Below the pieces are notes generated by a model, which was not told the origin of the DNA, made no database searches, and worked only from the letters and a program-made list of their open reading frames with translations. A DNA stretch of 64,000 nucleotides, from NCBI RefSeq assembly GCF_016462945.1, contig NZ_JAEMSG010000004.1:1-64000 (forward strand), read 5' to 3'. The position numbers and the translations under genes are program-made. How positions within the stretch are numbered: the first letter of the stretch is position 1; every line of letters begins with the position of its first letter. Positions 35,197 to 47,232 of this stretch are shown here, piece after piece. This stretch comes from Mycolicibacterium sp. GTDB taxonomy: Bacteria; Actinomycetota; Actinomycetes; Mycobacteriales; Mycobacteriaceae.

Positions 35197-36246
35197 CTAT
35201 CCGTGCATCCCATCGCGCACCGTTCCCACCACATCTTCGACGAGGTCTTGCAGCGCGAGCAATCCGGACACCGTGTCGTCGGCACCGGTCAGCAGCGCCA
35301 GGTGGCTATTGCTCTGCCGCAGCCGCGAGAGCGCATCGGGCAGCGGCATGGCGGCCGGCAACCGCGGCAGATAACGCACCACCGAGGCGCTGACCACCGC
35401 ACCCGGCAGGTCGATGAGGTCGAGGATGTCCTTGATATGCACGAAGCCGATGAACTCACCCGCCCCGTCGACCACCGGGAAGCGCGAATACCCGGTTTCC
35501 GCCAGTGCCTGTTCGATCGCCGCCACGCTGGGCCCGGTGCCGGCGGCCGCGACCGGAACGGTGCGGATTCCGGTCAGTGGAACCCCGACATCACCGGCGA
35601 CCCGATTGCGGATCTGTAGCGCGCGAGACAGCCGCATATGTTCCTCGGGATCCAGCAGTCCCTCGGATCGCGATTCGGCGATCATCTCGGCCAACTCCAC
35701 CATCGATACGGTGTTCTCCAGCTCGGTCTTGGGTTCCACGCCCAGCGCCCGCACGATCAGCTTCGCGGACCAGTCGTAGACAGCGATGACCGGCCGGGTT
35801 GCCTTGACCCACAACAGGTATGGCGGTACTAGCAACATCGCGGCTTTTTCGGGTCCGGCCAGCGCGATATTCTTGGGCACCATTTCGCCCAGCAGGACAT
35901 GCAGAATGACCACAATCGTGATCGCCACGATGAACGAGACCGTGTGCAACAGTGCCTCGGAGACGCCGAACAGGTCGAACACCGGCGCGAGTAGATGCGC
36001 CACCGCGGGTTCACCGACCCGGCCGAGAACGATCGACCCGACGGTGATGCCCAATTGTGCGCCGGCCAGCATCACCGAGAGATTCTCGCCCGCGCGGATG
36101 ACCGCCACGGCGCTGCGTTTGCCTTGCTCTGCCAACGCCTCCAGTCGGTCGCGGCGGGCGGAGATCAGGGCGAATTCGGCGGCGACGAAGAACGCGTTGG
36201 CTGCGATCAGCAGCACCGTGAGCAGGATCGCGAAGAGATCACCCAT
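35197..36246 (-). CDS. CNNM/CorC-type membrane protein with CBS pair (Rv1841c-like)
   Basis: 349 residues: a DUF21/CNNM transmembrane domain with three to four helices ('LFAILLTVLLIAANAFFVAAEFAL' is the N-terminal signature) and a CBS-pair at the C-terminus ('VPLTGIRTVPV', 'RFPVVDGAGEFIGFVHIKD', 'AMPLPDALSRL'). Relatives are linked to Mg2+ or Co2+ efflux. Unlike its neighbour it lacks the extra C-terminal CorC_HlyC domain. Its ATG overlaps the upstream gene's TGA by one base (TGATG), so the two are translationally coupled and may form a hetero-oligomer. Confidence 0.9.
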   Translation of the reverse strand: MGDLFAILLTVLLIAANAFFVAAEFALISARRDRLEALAEQGKRSAVAVIRAGENLSVMLAGAQLGITVGSIVLGRVGEPAVAHLLAPVFDLFGVSEALLHTVSFIVAITIVVILHVLLGEMVPKNIALAGPEKAAMLLVPPYLLWVKATRPVIAVYDWSAKLIVRALGVEPKTELENTVSMVELAEMIAESRSEGLLDPEEHMRLSRALQIRNRVAGDVGVPLTGIRTVPVAAAGTGPSVAAIEQALAETGYSRFPVVDGAGEFIGFVHIKDILDLIDLPGAVVSASVVRYLPRLPAAMPLPDALSRLRQSNSHLALLTGADDTVSGLLALQDLVEDVVGTVRDGMHG

Positions 36247-37622
36247 CAGGGCAGCCCCCGGGTTTCGTCAGGCCCCGCATCGTCGTGCCGGACGATCTTG
36301 ACGAGGTCGATCAGATCGATGCGCCGACCGTCCATCCGGGCTACCGATGCTCGCCACCGAGGCGGACGATCCGCCGGCGCGTCGGGATCGAAGGCGGTGA
36401 GTTCCACCGATTCACCCTCGGTGGGGATATGTCCGAGAACAGCCATAACCAGCCCGCCTATTGTCTCGTAATCCCCCTCAGGTGCGCGGAACTCGGTCTG
36501 CTCTGCGATTTCGTCAATGCGCAACAGGCCCGACACCCGATGTCCGCCAAGGATTGTCACGACATCGGGACTCGACTGATCATGCTCGTCGCGGATATCG
36601 CCAACGATTTCCTCGATCAGATCCTCGACCGTCACCATCCCGGCGATGCCGCCGTATTCATCGGCCACCAGAGCCGTCTGCAGTTCGCTGGCCCGGATCT
36701 GCTCCATGAGGGAATCGCCGTCCAGTGTCGAGGGAACGACCGGCACAGGCTGAACCAGCCTGTCGAGTCTGGTGCTGATCCGCTTCGCGTGGGGTATCTC
36801 GAAGACCTGCTTGAGATGAACGACCCCGATGGTCTCGTCGAGATCGCCCTTGGTGACCGGGAATCGGGAGTGGCCGGTCTGGCGGACCATGGCCAACAGG
36901 TCGGCCACGGTGTCGTCGGCCTCCAGCGCCTGAATCTTGGATCGGGGTGTCATAAACTCCTCGGCGATACGTGCGCCGAACTGCAGCGAGCGGTCCACCA
37001 GGTTTGCGGTCGCCTGATCCAGCGAACCCTGCTTGGCCGAGGTCCGCACCAGCGACACCAGTTCCTGCGGTGAACGCGCGGAACTCAATACGTCAGCCGG
37101 CTCGATACCGAGGCGTCTGAGTACCCGGTTCGCGGTGCTGTTGGTCAACCGGATCAGAGGTGTGATGGCGGCCGAGAACAGCACCTGCGGGCCGGAGACT
37201 AGCCGTGCGATCGGTAGCGGCACTGCCACGGCGAGATACTGCGCGACCAGCTCGCCGAAGATCATCGATACCGATGTCGCGATGAACAGCGACAGGATCA
37301 ACGCGACACCGCCAACCCAGTGGGCTGGCACCTCGGCGGCGGCCAGCGCCGGTGCCAGCAGCCGCGCGATCACCGGCTCAGCCAGATAGCCGGTAGCCAG
37401 CGTGGTGATCGATATGCCGATCTGGGCACCGGACAGCTGGAACGACAATGTGCGGTGCGCGCGCTGAACCATCTTGTCCCGCCTGCCGCCGGTGCGGGCG
37501 TTGGCATCGACGGTGCTGCGCTCGAGCGCGGTCAGGGAGAACTCAGCCGCCACGAACACCGCGGTACCGAGTGTCAGCAGCGCAAAGGCGAGCAAGCTCA
37601 GACCTACCGAGACGACGCTCAC
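36246..37622 (-). CDS. CNNM/CorC-type membrane protein with CBS pair and CorC_HlyC domain (Rv1842c-like)
   Basis: 458 residues. The N-terminal DUF21 domain starts '[20 protein letters not shown]', the CBS pair spans about 215-345 ('[20 protein letters not shown]', '[19 protein letters not shown]', '[20 protein letters not shown]') and a CorC_HlyC domain follows ('[20 protein letters not shown]'). '[20 protein letters not shown]' is the standard signature of the HlyC/CorC family. Ion specificity cannot be read from sequence. It is first of the coupled pair. Confidence 0.92.
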   Translation of the reverse strand: MSVVSVGLSLLAFALLTLGTAVFVAAEFSLTALERSTVDANARTGGRRDKMVQRAHRTLSFQLSGAQIGISITTLATGYLAEPVIARLLAPALAAAEVPAHWVGGVALILSLFIATSVSMIFGELVAQYLAVAVPLPIARLVSGPQVLFSAAITPLIRLTNSTANRVLRRLGIEPADVLSSARSPQELVSLVRTSAKQGSLDQATANLVDRSLQFGARIAEEFMTPRSKIQALEADDTVADLLAMVRQTGHSRFPVTKGDLDETIGVVHLKQVFEIPHAKRISTRLDRLVQPVPVVPSTLDGDSLMEQIRASELQTALVADEYGGIAGMVTVEDLIEEIVGDIRDEHDQSSPDVVTILGGHRVSGLLRIDEIAEQTEFRAPEGDYETIGGLVMAVLGHIPTEGESVELTAFDPDAPADRPPRWRASVARMDGRRIDLIDLVKIVRHDDAGPDETRGLP

Positions 37623-37833
37623 CGCAGCCGCCGCAGATGATCGCCGGGCCCCGAGCCCGGCTGACTAGTGGAGGGCTCGGCGTCGGAGGCTTCGGTGCCC
37701 GCCGGCTGCTCGGAACACTCCGGCTTTTCGGAATATGCAGGACCGGAAGCCACGAGTGGGTCCTGCGGCACTGAGGTTCCTTTCGGATCGGCGAACACGA
37801 TTGATATTAGCTGCTAAACGGTGCCGGGCAGGT

Positions 37834-40726
<2,893 letters not shown>

Positions 40727-40737
40727 CAGGGGGCCTT

Positions 40738-41694
40738 TCAGATCAGGAAGAGCCGACGGAGCTCAGTGAGCCACGGGATAGCGACGGCGAGAGTCGGTAC
40801 CACCAGCACCGCCGCAGCGGCAAGGTAGGCAGCCAGCGATAGCGCCAGGCTGTTCGGTGGGCCGGACAGCCTGCGTACCCGGAGCACTGTTGTCGCACCA
40901 CCTGCGGCCATCGCGCCTGCCGGGGTTCGGGCGGTGGCGCAGGCAACCAGCGCACGCGCCAACGGCGTTGGACCGGCAGCGCGCACCGCGGCGTCGTCGG
41001 CCAGGAGTTCGACCAGTAGCCGGACGGCATCCAGAGCGCTGCCGCTGCGCACGAAACGTGGGAACGCGGTATGCACCGCGATGAACGCCTCCAGCACCAG
41101 ATCATGTCGTGCGCGCAGGTGCGCCCGCTCGTGGCGCAGTATCGCGGCCAACTCGGGTTTGGTCAGCGCCGCTAACGTGCCCTCGCTGAGCACGACCCGG
41201 CTGCGTATTCCGGGCAGGCAGTAGGCCAGGTGCTCGCGGACCTGAAGCACCCGCGCACCGCCCAATTCCTGGTGTCGCTCGCCGAGCAGGTCGACCATCA
41301 TCCGGTGATGTGCTCGGCGGCGTCGGGTTTCGATCGCCACCTTCGACACGGCGACGATCAGTCGGGCACCGATCAGCAACGTCAGCGCGAAGACGCCGAC
41401 CGAGCACAGCCACGCCGGCCAGCCCAGGGCGTCGATCTCGTCGGCGATACTGGAGGTGGGCCGACCGTCGGGACCGGGGACGAAGATCCGGCTGGCGAGT
41501 GCTAAACCGGCGCTGAATGCCGACAGCACCGCCGCAGCCGCGACCGCCTGCCACAGGACGATTGCCGCGCGCGGAGCCCGCATCGGCCACGACGCCCGCG
41601 CCAGCAGCGCAGGGACGGGCCCGGTGAGAGCAAACGCGAGAATTGTGAAGGCCAGCGCGGACACGACAACAGTGTTCCCCAGGGCGTAGGACAA
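40738..41694 (-). CDS. blaR: M56-family membrane metallopeptidase, BlaR-like (Rv1845c-like)
   Basis: 318 residues with about four to five transmembrane segments. The zinc motif is 'ILRHERAHLRARHD' (HExxH as HERAH), in the middle of the protein. It lacks the penicillin-binding sensor domain of staphylococcal BlaR1, as do mycobacterial homologues. In M. tuberculosis Rv1845c works with BlaI (Rv1846c) in the beta-lactam response that controls blaC; here blaI is immediately upstream (12 bp), and no beta-lactamase gene lies in the window. The ligand sensed remains unclear. Confidence 0.88.
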   Translation of the reverse strand: MSYALGNTVVVSALAFTILAFALTGPVPALLARASWPMRAPRAAIVLWQAVAAAAVLSAFSAGLALASRIFVPGPDGRPTSSIADEIDALGWPAWLCSVGVFALTLLIGARLIVAVSKVAIETRRRRAHHRMMVDLLGERHQELGGARVLQVREHLAYCLPGIRSRVVLSEGTLAALTKPELAAILRHERAHLRARHDLVLEAFIAVHTAFPRFVRSGSALDAVRLLVELLADDAAVRAAGPTPLARALVACATARTPAGAMAAGGATTVLRVRRLSGPPNSLALSLAAYLAAAAVLVVPTLAVAIPWLTELRRLFLI

Positions 41695-41706
41695 CCGCCA
41701 GCGGGT

Positions 41707-42108
41707 CTAGACCTGGACGTGCCCGCAGTGGTGTTTGGCCTCCAGATCGGCCAGCGCACGGCGCAACGCATCGGCTTCCTCGGCCCCGACGCGCTCGACG
41801 AAGTTCATCAGAGCGGCCCGTCGGTCTGATGAATCCGCGGCCTGGTCCAGAGCATCCACCATCAGACCCGCCACCAGTTCGTCGCGGCCGTGCCTGGCGG
41901 CGTACTGGTGGGCGCGGTCGTCGCGTATCTGGATAACCAGGCCTTTACGGGCAAGGCGCTGCAAAACCGTCATCACGGTGGTGTAGGCCAGATCACGGTG
42001 GAGGGAAATCCCATTGTGCACCTGGCGCACGGTTTGTGGCTCAGCTGAGGCCCACAGGTGATCCATCACGGCGCGTTCCAGAGTGCCGAGACCCGTCAGT
42101 TTCGCCAT
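41707..42108 (-). CDS. blaI: BlaI/MecI-family repressor
   Basis: 133 residues. The winged-helix domain is 'LGTLERAVMDHLWASAEPQ' to 'YTTVMTVLQRLARKGLV', and the dimerisation domain follows. The C-terminus 'KHHCGHVQV' is shared with Rv1846c. It represses its own operon and beta-lactamase genes until cleaved or released. It is transcribed with blaR and sits divergently from a thioesterase gene, with a candidate operator between them. 'TTGACA' at 42151-42146 (minus strand) could be its -35. Confidence 0.93.
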   Translation of the reverse strand: MAKLTGLGTLERAVMDHLWASAEPQTVRQVHNGISLHRDLAYTTVMTVLQRLARKGLVIQIRDDRAHQYAARHGRDELVAGLMVDALDQAADSSDRRAALMNFVERVGAEEADALRRALADLEAKHHCGHVQV

Positions 42109-42165
42109 CGAAGTTCACCCCACAAACATTTACCGTTCACCTGGATGTCAACAGCGTACCCGGTG

Positions 42166-42184
42166 TTACTACCGGACGTCGTAA
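42166..42184. promoter_or_regulatory. Candidate BlaI operator between blaI and the divergent thioesterase gene
   Basis: TTACTACCGGACGTCGTAA contains the inverted arms TTACnAC and GTnGTAA separated by five bases. TAC/GTA-rich dyads are characteristic of BlaI/MecI operators. The site is upstream of both divergent genes, which supports a regulatory role. The match to the mycobacterial BlaI motif is from memory, so this is tentative. Confidence 0.4.
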
Positions 42185-42236
42185 TGGCCGCACCCCGGGA
42201 GGGCTGACGGCGTGGTCGGCGTGTAGACACACATCC

Positions 42237-42653
42237 GTGGAATCTGAAGCCGATCGAGTTCCGGACGAATTCTCCGCACCGTACGACGCGACCCTCGGAT
42301 TGGTCTACACCGCCGTCACCCCAGACGGGCTCAAAGCTCAGCTGGAGGTCACGCCCCACCTGCTGCAGCCGATGGGGATCGTGCATGGCGGCGTCTGGTG
42401 CTCGATGGTCGAGTCCATGGCCAGCGTCTCGGCGTATGTGTGGCTCAAGGACAACGGCGGCGGCAATGTGGTGGGCGTCAACAACAACACCGACTTCCTG
42501 CGCGCCATCACCGAGGGCACCGCGTACGGGGTGTCCGAGCCCGTACACCGCGGCCGGCGACAGCAGTTGTGGCTGGTGACCATTCGCGATGACGAACAGC
42601 GGCTGATCGCCCGCGGTCAGGTGCGGCTACAGAACCTGGAAGAGCAGCGGTAA
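42237..42653 (+). CDS. PaaI-type hotdog-fold thioesterase (Rv1847-like)
   Basis: 138 residues from the GTG at 42237; the 67 residues before it in the track overlap blaI. The hotdog signature is 'LQPMGIVHGGVWCSMVESMA' followed by 'GVNNNTDFLRAITEGTAYG', a PaaI-type arrangement with His-Gly-Gly. Probable acyl-CoA (possibly aryl-CoA) thioesterase. The position next to blaI matches Rv1847. The C-terminus 'RGQVRLQNLEEQ' is the usual last strand. It converges on the histidine kinase, 5 bp apart. Confidence 0.88.
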   Translation: MESEADRVPDEFSAPYDATLGLVYTAVTPDGLKAQLEVTPHLLQPMGIVHGGVWCSMVESMASVSAYVWLKDNGGGNVVGVNNNTDFLRAITEGTAYGVSEPVHRGRRQQLWLVTIRDDEQRLIARGQVRLQNLEEQR

Positions 42654-42658
42654 TGCCG

Positions 42659-44023
42659 TTATCGGTAGCGACCTGCCAGCTGCAAAACCAGTTGGGCGCC
42701 GCCAAGGGAGCTCGCGGCCAAATGCGCTGTGCCGCCGTGTAATTCGGCCTGCTGTGCCACGAGCGCCAGTCCCAGTCCGGAACCGGAGCGTGATGCCGTC
42801 GATCCGCGGGAGAACCTCTCGAAGACGGCGGCACGTTCCTCTTCTGGCACACCGCTTCCGTTATCGTCGACGGTGACCATCACGCCGGCCGCCGAACTCG
42901 CGACAGCGAGCCGGACTTCGGTGGCGCTGCCGTGTTTGACAGCGTTGGCGATGGCGTTGTCGATGACCAACCGTAATCCGACGGGCAATCCCACCATGAG
43001 AACCGCGGGCGAGGGCACGAGGGAAATCCGGAGACTCGGATATGTGCGCTCGGCGTCATGGGCGGCACGATCAAGCAGTTCGGTGATGTCGAAGGGAACG
43101 AAATCGTCGGCTGTGGTCAGCTCACCCTGGGCCAGGCGCTCCAACGCGGTCAGAGTGGCCTCGATCCTGCTCTGGGTGCGGATCACATCACCGATGACCT
43201 CCTGACGTTGCTCGTCGCCCAGTTCGAGGGTGGAGAGCACTTCGAGGTTGGTGCGCATCGCGGTCAGCGGCGTGCGCAGTTCGTGAGAGGCGACTGCGGC
43301 GAAGTCACGCGCCGATTCCAGAGCGGCCCTGGTTCGTCCCTGCTCGTCGCCGATACGGGCGAGCATGCCCTCCACCGCGTCGCCGATCTCCACCGCCTCT
43401 CGAACCCCGCGGACTTGCACCTCCTCGGGTTTGGACTGTGCATTGATGGCACGAGCCTGCTGCGCCAGAAGCCGGAACGGGTCGATCATGATCAGCGAGA
43501 AGAACCACCCGACCACCACGGTTCCGGCGATCACGCCCGCGCAGATGAGCAGCACCCGCAGGTGCAATTCGCTTATCCTGCGCTGGGTTTCGGCCAGTGG
43601 CGCGCCCAACGCGATCGATGCACCGCCCACGGTGAAAGTACGGACCCGATACTCGACCCCGGCGATTTCGGTGTTGGCGTAGCCGTCGGCCAGTTTCGGC
43701 AGCACGACACTGTTGGGCACTGACATCGCCATCGAGCCCACGCGTACGGTGCGAACGAGGTTGCCGTCCGGGCTGGGCGTGCCGGGGGCGGGCGGGCCGG
43801 ACAGCAGGGTGCTGAAGTCGCCGAGGCTGCTCACCGAGTCCAAGCGACGGTCCAGTTGGCTGTACTGGTCATTGGTGACGCCCACCCACACCCAGACGCC
43901 AAGGGTGAGCACGAGGGCCACCACGGCCAGCGCGGCAACGATCACAATGGACCGCAGCGACAGCAGCCTGTTCGGCAGGCGCTGCAGCAGCCGGTAGACC
44001 AGTTCGTCGGGTTTCACCACCAC
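42659..44023 (-). CDS. PrrB-like sensor histidine kinase without adjacent response regulator
   Basis: 454 residues from one of three consecutive GTG codons (44023, 44020, 44017); the track's first 127 residues are a shadow of ndh. Domains: TM1 'SIVIVAALAVVALVLTLGVW', extracellular sensor, TM2 'LLICAGVIAGTVVVGWFFSL', HAMP, H-box 'ASHELRTPLTAMRTNLEVL', N-box 'LVIDNAIANAVKHGSA', G1 'VDDNGSGVPEEERA' and G2 'SGSGLGLALVAQQAELHGG'. The catalytic half resembles recalled M. tuberculosis PrrB (Rv0902c) very closely. No PrrA-like gene is in the window. It follows ndh by 22 bp, so it is probably co-transcribed with respiration. Confidence 0.9.
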   Translation of the reverse strand: MVVKPDELVYRLLQRLPNRLLSLRSIVIVAALAVVALVLTLGVWVWVGVTNDQYSQLDRRLDSVSSLGDFSTLLSGPPAPGTPSPDGNLVRTVRVGSMAMSVPNSVVLPKLADGYANTEIAGVEYRVRTFTVGGASIALGAPLAETQRRISELHLRVLLICAGVIAGTVVVGWFFSLIMIDPFRLLAQQARAINAQSKPEEVQVRGVREAVEIGDAVEGMLARIGDEQGRTRAALESARDFAAVASHELRTPLTAMRTNLEVLSTLELGDEQRQEVIGDVIRTQSRIEATLTALERLAQGELTTADDFVPFDITELLDRAAHDAERTYPSLRISLVPSPAVLMVGLPVGLRLVIDNAIANAVKHGSATEVRLAVASSAAGVMVTVDDNGSGVPEEERAAVFERFSRGSTASRSGSGLGLALVAQQAELHGGTAHLAASSLGGAQLVLQLAGRYR

Positions 44024-44045
44024 GGTTGGCCGCCCCCTGTTCCGG

Positions 44046-45419
44046 TCAGGAGGCGGCTTTTTCGGTGTCCTCGACGGTGGCCGCGATCTCCTCGAGTTGC
44101 TCGATCCGGGTGCGGGCGTAGGCCTGCTGCTCGGTGATGGTGAGTTGGCCGCGCTGGCTGCCGAGGAACGTGCCAACCCACGATATCGCCGTCGCCAGCC
44201 GGGCCCGGAATCCCACCAGGTAGACCAGGTGCAGGAAGAGCCACGCAAGCCAGGCGATGAAGCCACCGAATTCCAGCGGGCCGACCTTGGCCACCGCCGA
44301 GTACCGCGACACGGTGGCCATCGACCCCTTGTCGAAGTACTTGAATGGTTCCCGGGCGCTCGGGTCGGCGCCTCTGAGTTCGGCTTTGAGCAGCCTGGCC
44401 GCATACCGCGCGCCCTGGATCGCGCCTTGGGCCTGGCCGGGTACCCCTTCGACGAGTGTCATATCACCCACGGCGAACACATTCGGGTGACCCGGGACGG
44501 TCAGATCGGGCATTACCCTAATCCGTCCGGCCCGGTCGATATCGGCTCCGGACTGGTCGGCGAGGACCTTGCCCAGCGGGCTGGCCGCGACTCCGGCCGA
44601 CCACACCTTCGTCGCACATTCGATGCGGTCGATGCTTCCGTTATTACGTTTCACCGTGATGCCGTTGCGGTCGACATCGGTGACCATGGACCCGAGTTGG
44701 ATCTCCACACCGAGCTTCTCCAGGCGGGCTGCGGCCTTGAGTCCGAGTTTTTCGCCCATCGGTGGCAGCACGGCTGCCGCGGCGTCGAGCAGGATCACCC
44801 GCGCCCTGGTGGAGTCGATGTGACGGAATGCGCCCTTGAGGGTGTCGTCGGCCAACTCGGCTATCTGACCGGCCATCTCCACACCCGTCGGGCCGGCGCC
44901 GACGACGACGAAGGTGAGCAGTTTCGCGCGGCGTTCCGGGTCACTGGAGCGCTCGGCCTGCTCGAAGGCTCCGAGGATGCGGCCCCGCAGTTCCAGGGCA
45001 TCGTCAATGGTCTTCATCCCGGGTGCCCACTCGGCGAAGTCGTCGTTGCCGAAGTAGGACTGGCCGGCGCCTGCGGCGACGATCAGTGTGTCGTATGGAG
45101 TGCTGTAGGTGTGGCCCAACAGCAGCGAATCGACGGTGCGCTTCTTCAGATTGATGCTGGTGACCTCGCCGAGCAGCACCTGGCAGTTCTTCTGGTTGCG
45201 CAGGATGACCCGGGTGGGGGGCGCGATCTCGCCCTCGGAGATGATCCCGGTGGCCACCTGGTAGAGCAGCGGCTGGAACAGGTGATGGGTGGTCTTGGCG
45301 ATGAGCTTGATGTCGACGTCGGCCCGCTTGAGCTTCTGGGCGGCGTTGAGGCCGCCGAAACCGGAGCCGATGATGACGACCCTGTGCTTATCCGATGGAG
45401 TGGCGCCGGGATGGCTCAT
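44046..45419 (-). CDS. ndh: Type II NADH dehydrogenase
   Basis: 457 residues. The FAD motif 'RVVIIGSGFGGLNAAQKL' is at the N-terminus, the NADH-binding motif is 'FVVVGAGPTGVEMAGQIAEL', and a late FAD strand is 'VPGHPNVFAVGDMTLV'. A C-terminal amphipathic/hydrophobic region 'GGFIAWLAWLFLHLVYLVGF' anchors it to the membrane. It transfers electrons from NADH to menaquinone without pumping protons. The position matches Rv1854c (ndh). A PrrB-like kinase gene follows 22 bp downstream. Confidence 0.96.
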   Translation of the reverse strand: MSHPGATPSDKHRVVIIGSGFGGLNAAQKLKRADVDIKLIAKTTHHLFQPLLYQVATGIISEGEIAPPTRVILRNQKNCQVLLGEVTSINLKKRTVDSLLLGHTYSTPYDTLIVAAGAGQSYFGNDDFAEWAPGMKTIDDALELRGRILGAFEQAERSSDPERRAKLLTFVVVGAGPTGVEMAGQIAELADDTLKGAFRHIDSTRARVILLDAAAAVLPPMGEKLGLKAAARLEKLGVEIQLGSMVTDVDRNGITVKRNNGSIDRIECATKVWSAGVAASPLGKVLADQSGADIDRAGRIRVMPDLTVPGHPNVFAVGDMTLVEGVPGQAQGAIQGARYAARLLKAELRGADPSAREPFKYFDKGSMATVSRYSAVAKVGPLEFGGFIAWLAWLFLHLVYLVGFRARLATAISWVGTFLGSQRGQLTITEQQAYARTRIEQLEEIAATVEDTEKAAS

Positions 45420-45500
45420 TTTCGCTCCTTGAGTGACTGCGCCAGGACTGCAGAGAACGAGTTATACCGTAGTCGGGCGACTGTCGGGTGTCGCGCCGGG

Positions 45501-46418
45501 TCATACCCCGAGGACGGGCCGCAGAGCCTCGCCGACGGCGGTGATCGACCCCGGCACGTACGCGGGAATATTGACGATCACACCGTCGATCCCGGCATCC
45601 ACCACGTTGGTCTGTACCGCTTCGGCGATCTTCTCGGGGCTGCCGACCGCCATCCGGCCCCGCATCTCCCCGGGCAGCATGTCATCGGTCATCGTGGCGT
45701 CCGGCACCGCGGTGAGCAGCATGCTGGTCTCCAGGGTGGCGGGGTCGCGGCCCACCTCCTCGCAGCGCCGGGTCAGAGCGGCCACCTTGCCCGGGAGTTC
45801 AGCGAACGAGGCGATGATGTTGAGGTGGTCGAAGTACCGTGCGGCCAAGCCGAATGTCTTCTTCTCGCCGCTGCCACCGATCATCAGCGGGATGTGATCG
45901 CGGTAGCGCGGTTCGGCGAACGCCTCAACGGTCCGGTAATACTCGCCGGAGAAGGTCACCCGCTCGCCTTTGATCATCGGCAGGATGATCCCCAGCGCCT
46001 CATCAAGTTTGGCGAACCGCTCGGTGAACGTGCCGAATTCAAAACCGAGTTGGTCATGTTCGAGTTCGAACCAGCCGGTGCCGATACCCAGTACGGCACG
46101 GCCCTGGCTGACCACGTCGAGGGTGGTGATGATCTTGGCCAGCAGGGACGGGTTGCGGTAGGTGTTTCCGGTGACCAGTGTGCCGAGCAACACGCCCTCG
46201 GTCATGGCCGCCAGCGCGCCGAGAGCGGTGTAGGCCTCCAGCATCGGCTGGTCCGGAGAACCGAGCATGGGCAGCTGGTAGAAGTGGTCCATCACGAAGA
46301 CGGAATCGAATCCGGCCGCCTGCGCCTCCTGGGCCTGCGCGATCACCGTGGGGAACAGTTCCGCGACTGAGGTGCCATAGGAGAAGTTCGGGATCTGGAA
46401 ACCGAGTCGAATCGTCAC
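45501..46418 (-). CDS. LLM-class F420-dependent oxidoreductase (Rv1855c-like)
   Basis: 305-residue luciferase-like monooxygenase fold: 'GFQIPNFSYGTSVAELFPTV' at the first strand, 'GFDSVFVMDHFYQLPML', 'LLGTLVTGNTYRNPSLLAKI', 'GRAVLGIGTGWFELEHDQLG' and 'IPLMIGGSGEKKTFGLAARY'. The 'GTGW' and 'GGSG' phosphate-binding loops point to F420 or FMN; most mycobacterial members of this subgroup use F420. The substrate is unknown. It is 81 bp from ndh and 45 bp downstream of the SDR gene on the same strand. Confidence 0.9.
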   Translation of the reverse strand: MTIRLGFQIPNFSYGTSVAELFPTVIAQAQEAQAAGFDSVFVMDHFYQLPMLGSPDQPMLEAYTALGALAAMTEGVLLGTLVTGNTYRNPSLLAKIITTLDVVSQGRAVLGIGTGWFELEHDQLGFEFGTFTERFAKLDEALGIILPMIKGERVTFSGEYYRTVEAFAEPRYRDHIPLMIGGSGEKKTFGLAARYFDHLNIIASFAELPGKVAALTRRCEEVGRDPATLETSMLLTAVPDATMTDDMLPGEMRGRMAVGSPEKIAEAVQTNVVDAGIDGVIVNIPAYVPGSITAVGEALRPVLGV

Positions 46419-46463
46419 CCGCCGACAATAACGCTCCTGCGGTGTTCGCCGAACCCGAACCGA

Positions 46464-47159
46464 TCAGCCGTAGGTGGCCGCGGCGCCGCCACCGACGTGC
46501 AGGGTTTGACCGGTGATGTGCCGCGCCGCGGGGGTGGACAAGAACAGCGCGAGCCGAGCGATCTCGGTCGCCACCGACGGCTGCGACGTGGCGAGTCCTG
46601 GATAGCCCGACTGAGCGGTTCGCCCGCATGCCACCGTGTTGATGGTGATACCGCGGGTCCCGAGATGGCGGGCCTGACCGGCCGTCCAATCCGATAGCGC
46701 CGCCTTGGCGGCAGCCATCGGGGCAGACGGCGGGGCAGACCCAGGCCCCAACTCGTCGGCGTTGTCCGCGACGACGGTCACGATTGACCCGCCCGACCGT
46801 AGGTTGTCGGCAACGGTCTCCACGGTCAGAATCGCGGATACCACAGTCCTGTCGAAGGCCGACCGCCACGCCGCCGCGGTGTCAGCCGTGGTGACCGTCC
46901 GGGGATCGCTCCCGACCCAGCCCGGTCCAGGCACGGTGACGATGGTGTCGAGGTTCTGGGGGAATTGTGACCGGGCCTGCGCGAGGCTCGTCGCGTCGGC
47001 AGGGTCACACACGATGGCGTCGACGTCGAGTTCCTTGGCAAGCAGTTCAAGCTCGTCGCGTCGCACGCCGCTGATCACCACCTGATGACCGGCGGCCCGG
47101 AAGGTTTCCGCGACCGTGCGCCCCAGTTCACTGTCAGCACCGGTAATCAGTACGTCCAT
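46464..47159 (-). CDS. SDR-fold protein with altered active site (Rv1856c-like)
   Basis: 231 residues from the ATG at 47159, preceded by 'GAGGAGG'; the track start at 47234 is upstream of this RBS and overlaps the modB start. The Rossmann motif is a variant, 'ITGADSELGRTVAETF', and the region that should hold YxxxK reads 'SAPMAAAKAALSDW', with Met in place of the catalytic Tyr while Lys is kept. It ends with the normal 'STPAARHITGQTLHVGGGAA'. It may bind a dinucleotide but lack classical dehydrogenase activity. It is divergent from modB. Confidence 0.82.
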   Translation of the reverse strand: MDVLITGADSELGRTVAETFRAAGHQVVISGVRRDELELLAKELDVDAIVCDPADATSLAQARSQFPQNLDTIVTVPGPGWVGSDPRTVTTADTAAAWRSAFDRTVVSAILTVETVADNLRSGGSIVTVVADNADELGPGSAPPSAPMAAAKAALSDWTAGQARHLGTRGITINTVACGRTAQSGYPGLATSQPSVATEIARLALFLSTPAARHITGQTLHVGGGAAATYG

Positions 47160-47218
47160 CGTGTGCCTCCTCGCCTGCAGCACGAAGGTTACTTGACGGT
47201 AGTGTTCGCGCCCGGGCC

Positions 47219-47224
47219 TAGGGT
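47219..47224 (+). promoter_or_regulatory. Candidate modB -10 element, leaderless start
   Basis: TAGGGT fits TAnnnT and ends 8 bases before the modB ATG at 47233, with no RBS between them. A TTGACG lies 20 bp further upstream (47193-47198), longer than ideal spacing. This suggests a leaderless modB transcript. Confidence 0.4.
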
Positions 47225-47232
47225 GAGACGCC

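Noticed and set aside
37623-37833. Intergenic region between the CNNM gene and guaB1 considered for a small gene
   Set aside because: Only short shadow frames are present and no motif was recognised.
44097-46370. 757-codon plus-strand ORF
   Set aside because: Antisense to ndh and the LLM oxidoreductase; no recognisable domain.
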